Source of the DNA: Cryptomeria japonica
Lineage: Eukaryota; Streptophyta; Pinopsida; Cupressales; Cupressaceae
Length of the DNA stretch: 64,000 nt
Assembly: GCF_030272615.1 (NCBI RefSeq)
Contig: NC_081411.1
Span: 45,147,517-45,211,516, forward strand
Reading direction: 5' to 3'
Under the pieces are notes generated by a model. That model was given only the letters and a program-made list of their open reading frames with translations. It had not been told where the DNA came from and searched no databases. The position numbers and the translations under genes were made by a program. Below are positions 57,932 to 64,000 of this stretch, in pieces (within the stretch, counting starts at the first letter, position 1; each line of letters begins with the position of its first letter).

Positions 57932-59489
57932 TGATGGGAATGGGAATGGGATAGACTAGCCTAGTCTATGCTCCTTGATCCTCTCCTTGGATCACTAGGA
58001 CTTCCCTTGCTTGTGGAACCCCTTGACCTTTCCAAATCCACCCACCAACAATCTGTGATTCTCCTCCTAAAGTCACACCTACTCTCAAGCATCAAAAACC
58101 CTCACATAGGTTAATAAGGGTTCAGCTCCTCCTTCACCTTCTTAGGTCCTAGAAAGGTTAGGACAGGTCTCTGACATGCTTATCCATCCATTCATGTGCC
58201 CCCAAAAGGTTTTAACCTTCCATTTCATTACCGATCTCACTATTTTGCTTTTTTCCTACAAAAGAGGGCTACAAGGAATATGCCCAATTAGGCCTCCATT
58301 CCAAACTTTTACGGCTCCCTCTTGCAAATGATGCACAAACTTGTGAAACTTCCCAAAAGGGATACTAATAATTTGGCAAGGGCTTAAATATTTTCTTGGT
58401 TTTGGGCCTCCAAGTGTCTGTACACTACCCTAGGTGAATGTTTGGGGTTTTTGAGGGTTTTACAATGGTTTTAAGGCCTGCCTGGGTCACAGTGATGGTT
58501 TACTATCTTTTCCACCCTATCTAGATTGGTGGAAGCTCCTCCTTCTCACAAATGGTGCTTCACATATCCCTCAACACCTCCTCCAAAGGGTGCCTCCCTC
58601 CTTGTCCTACCTTGCTCTCATGGACCTCTGCAACTTCAACCCTTCCTAGCCGAGCATAGTCTAGTGTTGCCTAGGAGTGGGTCTTTGAAAGACTTTCCTA
58701 AATCTTCAATGGCCTTGATTGCTTTAGGATACTATACAAGGTTTTCACTCCTATTCCCCATGGTTTCATGGTGTCTCCAAAATGGGGATAGGAGTTGTCA
58801 ATCCATTACACAAAACAATCCAAAACTGGACAGCGACAAAGTACTTCACAAAATAATTACAAACACACAAAAACCTGCACAGGAACCTACCCTAAGTGCT
58901 CAAAATGAAAGTATAAAAACAATGCAAGACTCTCAACACTGCTCAATTTACAAAACAATCCATTATCAATCTGTTAATGCTTCATTTGTGCCGACTGGCA
59001 ACAAAAACATAGTCACAGTCAAGGTCTTTTCTCTTGGCCGTACAATCTAACATCCAACCCCCCATTTTAGGGTTTGCAATAGCTTATAGTGTCTCTGCCT
59101 TCATTGGTGCACCATGGTTAGGGTTCCTAACACCAAACTAAGGTTATGACCTATTTGGTGGAAAAGTTGCATGACAACTTTGAAAAGTTGACATGCAACT
59201 TTTTACAACTTCTGAGCAACTTCTACAATGTTGCTTTTCTTGGCTTTTGAGCCTACCTTGGGCTATCCTATGGACACAACCATGTCAAAAGGACCCTAAA
59301 CACATCAAAGCCACACCTACCCTCTACTCCACAAGATAACTCAACCTAGACTTAAGAACCTAGGACCTAAACTAGGACCTAAACAAGACCAATGAGCTCT
59401 TAGCTCTTGTTACATTTACATTGCTTCTTAAAGAAGCAAAATTCCAACAAAGGCCACATGGAGAAAGACCTTAGAAAGGTTCTCCTACA
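57932..59489 (-). repeat. Element E 3' LTR
   Basis: 1,558 bp. On the minus strand it begins TGTAGGAGAACC at 59489, right after the polypurine tract, and ends ...TCCCATCA at 57932. The lower boundary is set by loss of homology to unit 1 at ACCTT. A 174-codon plus-strand frame (58526-59050) inside it is a chance frame. Confidence 0.8.
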
Positions 59490-59506
59490 CCATACTCCCC
59501 CTCTAC
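59490..59506 (-). other. Polypurine tract of element E
   Basis: The minus strand reads GTAGAGGGGGAGTATGG, abutting the 3' LTR start; it primes plus-strand synthesis in this class. Confidence 0.85.
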
Positions 59507-59512
59507 ACAAAA

Positions 59513-60823
59513 TTAAGGAACTGGGGGAGAGATGAGAGCTGGGTGAATACCAAATTTCTTGAACCTACTCTCTTCAACCCAAGTGGCTTCAGACTCAAGT
59601 TGAGCTACTGACTTCACCAAGTGTTCCATGTAGACCTAGTGTCTAGTAGACTTCTTCACCCTTGACTCCAAGATCTCTTCTGCTATGGGTTTCTTCACTT
59701 GAGGTAAGGCATTCACATCCAAGTCTTGTAGTACCTTGGCTTGATTCTCAATTTGCCCTGCTATTTCACCCTTGTATAGTATAAGATTAGCAACATTGAA
59801 GACTGGTGATATAGCCAAATCTAAAGGAAGATCCACCTTGTAGGCATTTTCACCATATTTGGATAGAATTCTACAAGGTCCTACCATCTTCATTTGTAGC
59901 TTAGTAGGCTTTCCGCTCTTCATTCTAGCTTTGCTCAAATGGACCATCACATAGTCATCCACTTTGAACTGAACCTCTCTCCTTCTTTCATCCACTTTTG
60001 CTTTTAGTTTTTGAGTAGACTCTAGGATGGCTCTCTTGACTTGTTCTTGTACTTCCTTGATCGTTTGGGTGAAGTCCTCTACTTGCCCACTCTTCATCTC
60101 CATGGAACCAAGCTCTCTTAGTTCACACACCCCTCTTGGATGTCTATCATAGACAACCTCAAAAGGACTCCTTCCAATGGTCCTATTTACACTGTCATTG
60201 TAGGCATACTTAGCTTGTGCAATAACTAGATCCCATGTCTACCCATACTCCTTGGTTAGACACCTTAACAAGTTGCCTAACACCCTATTAATGACTTTAG
60301 TTTGACCATTAGTTTGTGGATGGTAAGCTGAGCTGAATGACAAATTAGTTCCTAGTCTCCTCCATAAGGTTTTCCAAAAATGGCCCATGAACTTGCTATC
60401 CCTATCTGAAATAATACTTATTGGGAGTCCATGAATCCTTACAATCTCCTTAAAGAATAGATGTGCATTATAACTAGCATCATGAGTAGTTCTACATTGA
60501 ATGAAATGGCTCATCTTAGAAAATCTGTCTACCACCACATAGATGCTATCTATACCTGTCTTTGTCTTGGGGTGTCCTACCACAAAGTCCATGCTCACAC
60601 ACTCCCAAGGCCTATTTGGGACCAGTCATGGTTGATAGAGGCCTGCATTACTTGATCCTCCTTTTTCCCTTTGACACACACCACATTGCTCCACATACTT
60701 TCTCACATCCCTTGGCAACTTAGGCCAATAGTAGTACCTCTGTACTAGATCCAAAGTTTTATTGACTCCAAAGTGTCCACTTAAACTACCATTGTGTTTC
60801 TCTTGCATGAAATTTTCTCTCAT
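59513..60823 (-). pseudogene. Element E integrase with chromodomain-like C-terminus
   Basis: The zinc finger has HNGSLSGHFGVNKTLDLVQR and CGVCQREK (about 60780-60660). The core has [20 protein letters not shown] (first D), [20 protein letters not shown] (second D, about 60420) and [14 protein letters not shown] (about 60320), where the catalytic Glu is Lys. SH3-like tail: VDDYVMVHLSKARMKSGKP and GPCRILSKYGENAYKVDL. The C-terminus EEILESRVKKSTRH, EHLVK and SEATWVEESRFKKFG resembles a chromodomain. In-frame stops occur near 60625, 60238 and at 59636; the final TAA is at 59513-59515. Chromodomains guide integration to marked chromatin in chromoviruses. Confidence 0.88.
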
Positions 60824-60859
60824 GGTTCCTCTAGGTACACATAATTGATTGCCTTTGAA

Positions 60860-61413
60860 CTAGAGACCATTTTGGAGAGTGTAATCTGCATACTCACCAT
60901 GAAAGTGATTCTCAAACTCCTTCCAGACCTTGTAGGCTGATGAGAAGTCCTCATCAACTTCATAGAGATCCTTGAAACCTTCTATCCCTATGCTCTGCAA
61001 TTGTAATTCTTGGACAGTCAACAACTTTCGGCTCAAAGCATCTGCCACCTTGTTAAGCTGCCCCTTTTTATGCTTGATGGTAAAGGTAAAGGATTGGATG
61101 TAGTCCATCCACTTCAAATGTCTATTTCTAAGCTTCTCTTGAGTGTTGATGTAACTCAAAGCCTCCACTTCTTGAGAGACTGAACTAGTGCATACAACTC
61201 TAGATCATATGCAAAATACCTCTTCTTTGCCTCATTAAGCTTCTCATTTAAAAATGCCACAGGCCTTCCCTCTTGACTCAGTACACCCCCTACTGCAATT
61301 CCACTTGCATCACACTCCAATGTGAATAGTTTGTCAAAAGTAGGTAAGAGTAGGATGGGTTTTGTGGCTACTTCTTTCTTTAATAATTGGAATGCTTTAT
61401 CAGCTTGTTCAGT
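60860..61413 (-). pseudogene. Element E RNase H with small deletion
   Basis: TEQADKAFQLLKKEVATKPI, FTLECDASGIAVGGVLSQEG and PVAFLNEKLNEAKKRYFAYD (61410-61210) are followed by QSLKKW. Then the frame shifts to EALSYINTQEKLRNRHLKWM and FTIKHKKGQLNKVADALSRK (to about 61010). The segment normally between the tryptophan and 'ALSYI', holding an active-site aspartate of the 'TDH' type, is missing, so about 40-50 bp are deleted near 61170. The remainder is the RT-integrase connector. Confidence 0.8.
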
Positions 61414-62346
61414 CTATTTGAACTTAGTTTTAAGGCTTCCTTTTATGGTGTCAAGTACTGGTGCACATATGCCACTGAAGTTCCTCACAAACTTTCTATA
61501 GAATTGGGCTAAAACATGGAAACTCCTAACTTCAGTCCCTATTTTAGGGGGAGGCCAATTCAAGATTGCCTCCACTTTGCTTGGATCCATCTTCAAGGTT
61601 CCCTTAAACACCACAAACCCCAAGTAGACTAACTCTTTCTTCAAAAATTCACACTTCTCTAAGTTGATTGCCAACTTCTATTCATATAACCTCTCTAGGA
61701 CTAACCTCAAATGTTCAAGGTGTTCCTCTTTAGTTCTGTTATAGATGGGTATGTCATCTAAGTACACTACCACAAAACTACCTATGAAGTCCTTCAACAC
61801 CTTATTCATCAACCTCATGAAGGTGCTTGGGTCATTAGTAAGTCCAAATGGCATCACAAGCCATTCATACAACCCTTCTGTGGTCTTAAAAGCGGTCTTC
61901 CACTCATCACCCTCCTTAATTCCAATCCGATGATAACCACTTTTAAGGTCCAACTTGGTAAAATACATGGCACCTCCTAAACAGTCCATCAAATCCTCTA
62001 TTTTAGGAATGGGAAATCTGTACCTTATGGTGATCCTATTGATTGCCCTTGAATTAGTACAAAGTCTCCACTTGCCTCCCTTCTTTGTTGCTAGTACTAC
62101 CAGGACTACACATGGGCTGATGCTCTTCTTGATCAGTCCTTGATCCAACAACTCCTGCACTTGCCTTTCCACCTCCTTATTTTGGTCAGGTGTGAGCTTA
62201 TATGCTACTTTATTGGGCAGGGATGCACTGGGTACAAAGTCTATTTGATGGCTAATAGACCTTCTTGGTGGAAGTGTTGTAGGTGCTCCATCACTCACTA
62301 TATCTTTATACTCTTACAACATTTGTTTTACCTCCTTAGGTACCTC
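61414..62346 (-). pseudogene. Element E reverse transcriptase
   Basis: From VSDGAPTTLPPRRSISHQID and VERQVQELLDQGLIKKSISP, through KWRLCTNSRAINRITIRYRF, FTKLDLKSGYHRIGIKEGDE and LVMPFGLTNDPSTFMRLMN, to FVVVYLDDIPIY (about 61760), an intact YLDD. The thumb has CEFLKKELVYLGFVVFKGTL and VRSFHVLAQFYRKFVRNFSG. Same frame as gag. Stops are TAA at 62317-62319 and TAGs at 61675 and 61414; the last replaces a tryptophan normally found in 'F.WT'. Only these stops prevent a continuous gag-pol frame here. Confidence 0.9.
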
Positions 62347-62349
62347 TGT

Positions 62350-63993
62350 CTACAAATTATCTTCCTCCTCCTTTGGCTTCACAAAAATGGCACATCCCAT
62401 TGTCTCCTCTTCATGTAGGAGGTGTAAGAACTCTTTACCAGTATTAAGTAAAACACTAGGTGTTCTTGAGGTTCCCTCATCATTCTCTATCAGAGACTGA
62501 ATCTTAAAGGTTTTGGTATCCTTCTTGAAGGAAATGGAGTTCTCCTCTCCATCATAGATCATCTTCCTATCAAATTGCCAGGGTCTACCTAGCAGCAGAT
62601 GACAAGCATCCATGGGTAATACATCACAAAGGATCTTATCCTTGTACCCTCCAATAGAAAACTCCACCCAAGTCTGTTCATTGACAAGCACACTCTGCTC
62701 TTGATTCAACCATGTCACCTTGTAAGGGCTAGTGTGGGGTACCTTTGTGAGTTTCAACTTCTTGGCTGCCTCATCTAATATGATGTTATTAGTTGAACCT
62801 GAATCAACTATCACCTTGCAAACTTTATCAAAGATTTTGCATCTCACCCTAAACAATGCTCTCCTATGCTTAGGTTCATCCTTAACCGGTTGTCTTATCA
62901 AGACTCTATTGAACATCAGATTCTCCCCAATCTCTAATTCAATATGGTTTACCTCAGGTGTTTTGTTGCTTGATGTGTCTTCATGAGCATAAGCAACCCT
63001 CTTTCCACTATTTGATGAGGTAGGCTTGTCAGGGCATCTATAGGCCGGGTGTCCCAATTGACCATAGTTGTAGCATTTCATGGTTGCAAAGTAGGAGTTA
63101 CCCCTGCCAGTACCTCTACCCCTACTTGGACCCCCTTGTGCACCTCTTCCTCTAGAATGGCCTCCTCTGAGATTGGTTTCACTTCTATGTTTAGTCAACT
63201 TGGACTCTCCTTGATTCCTTTGCTCATTTGCCTTGCTTTGGTAACCACCTCGGTGATTCATTTGGTCTCTACCTCTACCTCTACCCTTGTTGTTAGAGTC
63301 TCCCTTCCTTTTGTTACTCTCTTCCACCTTGACAGCAAGCTGATGAAATTTTTTGATAGTAGTAGGAGTCCATAGGCTTATCTCCTCTTGGATGTTCCAC
63401 TTTAGGCCACTAAGATACCTAGCCACCTTGATAGATTCCTCCTCTTGGACCTTTGATCTAAGACAAAGCTTTTGAAACTCCTCTGTGTAGGAGGTCACAT
63501 CAAGGTCTTTTTGCTTCAATCCTTGTCTCTTCTTATGAAGTTGGACTTCATAATCCTCTGGTAAGTAGTTCTCCTTGATCTTACTCACCATGGCCTTCCA
63601 ATTGGCTATAGGTAGCTTTCCCATGCTAACTCTCTCTTCTTGCAAGGACTTCCACCATGTCAAGGCTTCTCCCCTTAGTCTTGATTTGGCAACCTTAACC
63701 TTTTGAGATTTTGTCACACCTTCACACTCAAAGTGGTTCTCCATACCCTCAATCCATTCCATGACAGTGTCAATGTCCATCCTTCCACTGAAATGTGGCA
63801 ATCCTTCAAAAGCTTTTGTATTCAAAGCCTTGATGGCCTTTACAAAAGGTTCTTCATTGATTAAGGGGTCTAGTTTAGGTATGATTTCATAAAGATCAAT
63901 AGCTTTCTTGCCTCTATCACTATTGTCCGCACCCTAGAGTTCTTGTGCTCTTTGATCAACCACTTCTTGCAACTTGTTCCTTATTTCACTCAT
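62350..63993 (-). pseudogene. Element E gag and protease
   Basis: The likely start is the ATG at 63991-63993 (MSEIRNKLQEVV...), with a TAG near 63936; an open frame of 491 codons follows. The gag core has GLPHFSGRMDIDTVMEWIEG, ALTWWKSLQEE, MVSKIKENYLPEDYEVQL and VARYLSGLKWNIQEEISL (63800-63350). An RGG-rich region lies at 63300-63100. The knuckle CYNYGQLGHPAYRCP (about 63080) has the second Cys replaced by Tyr. The protease has VIVDSGSTNNIILDEAAKKL (about 62820), with an intact DSG, and HLLLGRPWQFDRKMIYDGEE. It ends at a TAG (62350). Gag and protease would be one polyprotein with pol. Confidence 0.9.
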
Positions 63994-64000
63994 AGCATCT

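Larger units (their letters stand above)
57932..64000 (-). mobile_element. Element E: chromodomain-bearing Ty3/Gypsy element (5' LTR outside window)
   Basis: Minus-strand order: gag from 63993, protease, RT, RNase H, integrase, chromodomain-like end, polypurine tract (59506-59490), 3' LTR (59489-57932). Insertion is into unit 2 of the tandem duplication; unit 1 gives the empty site. Coding interruptions are few compared with elements A and B. Confidence 0.88.

Noticed and set aside
58526-59050. 174-codon plus-strand ORF
   Set aside because: Lies wholly inside the element E LTR, with no domain or codon pattern.
1-64000. tRNA or rRNA genes
   Set aside because: No cloverleaf-like or rRNA-like sequence was recognised; only PBS complements of tRNA-Met were seen.

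Overview
This window is repeat-dense plant nuclear DNA. No housekeeping gene, rRNA, tRNA or organelle sequence is visible. Almost every recognisable protein belongs to a retroelement: at least three Ty3/Gypsy elements with readable pol or gag, one short gag-only Gypsy relative, two Copia pol remnants, an L1-type LINE, and many LTR pieces nested in one another. The old, decayed, nested elements and very sparse host genes fit a seed plant with a very large genome. A conifer is my best guess, but I cannot prove the species.

0-11.96 kb: element B, a minus-strand Ty3/Gypsy element of Tat-like type. Its 5' LTR starts at 11,958 and its left end lies outside the window. One reading frame carries gag, protease and then only the C-terminal tail of integrase; reverse transcriptase, RNase H and the integrase core are absent. 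A plant-mobile-domain (PMD) pseudogene lies downstream of pol in the opposite orientation. It is preceded by a 20-bp minisatellite and an array of small hairpins whose stems covary.

11.96-16.61 kb: element A, a minus-strand Gypsy element with gag, PR, RT, RNase H and IN. Element B is inserted in its integrase C-terminus. Its 5' LTR and PBS are readable.

16.6-32.6 kb: two diverged copies of one segment (16.6-20.1 and 26.2-32.6 kb). Each contains a small secreted proline-rich protein gene on the minus strand, with a conserved TATA box, and a Copia-like LTR plus PBS. In the second copy a 1,127-bp block containing that LTR is tandemly triplicated. Between the copies lie degraded Gypsy gag pieces and AT-rich sequence.

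32.6-39.6 kb: a Copia pol pseudogene flanked by inverted, not direct, LTR-like arms, then a second, shorter Copia RNase H remnant.

39.6-57.9 kb: a degraded retroelement-type ORF of unknown function, an L1-type LINE, and a tandem duplication of about 4.5 kb. The second unit carries a nearly complete 5.35-kb LTR element (D) with 5-bp target duplications and only gag plus a protease remnant.

57.93-64 kb: element E, a minus-strand chromodomain-bearing Gypsy element with its 3' LTR, polypurine tract, pol and gag. Its 5' LTR is outside the window. Its gag and protease resemble those of element D, so E-type elements are candidate helpers for D.

Most Gypsy interruptions are TAG codons within one preserved frame, the pattern expected from deamination of methylated CHG sites rather than random decay.
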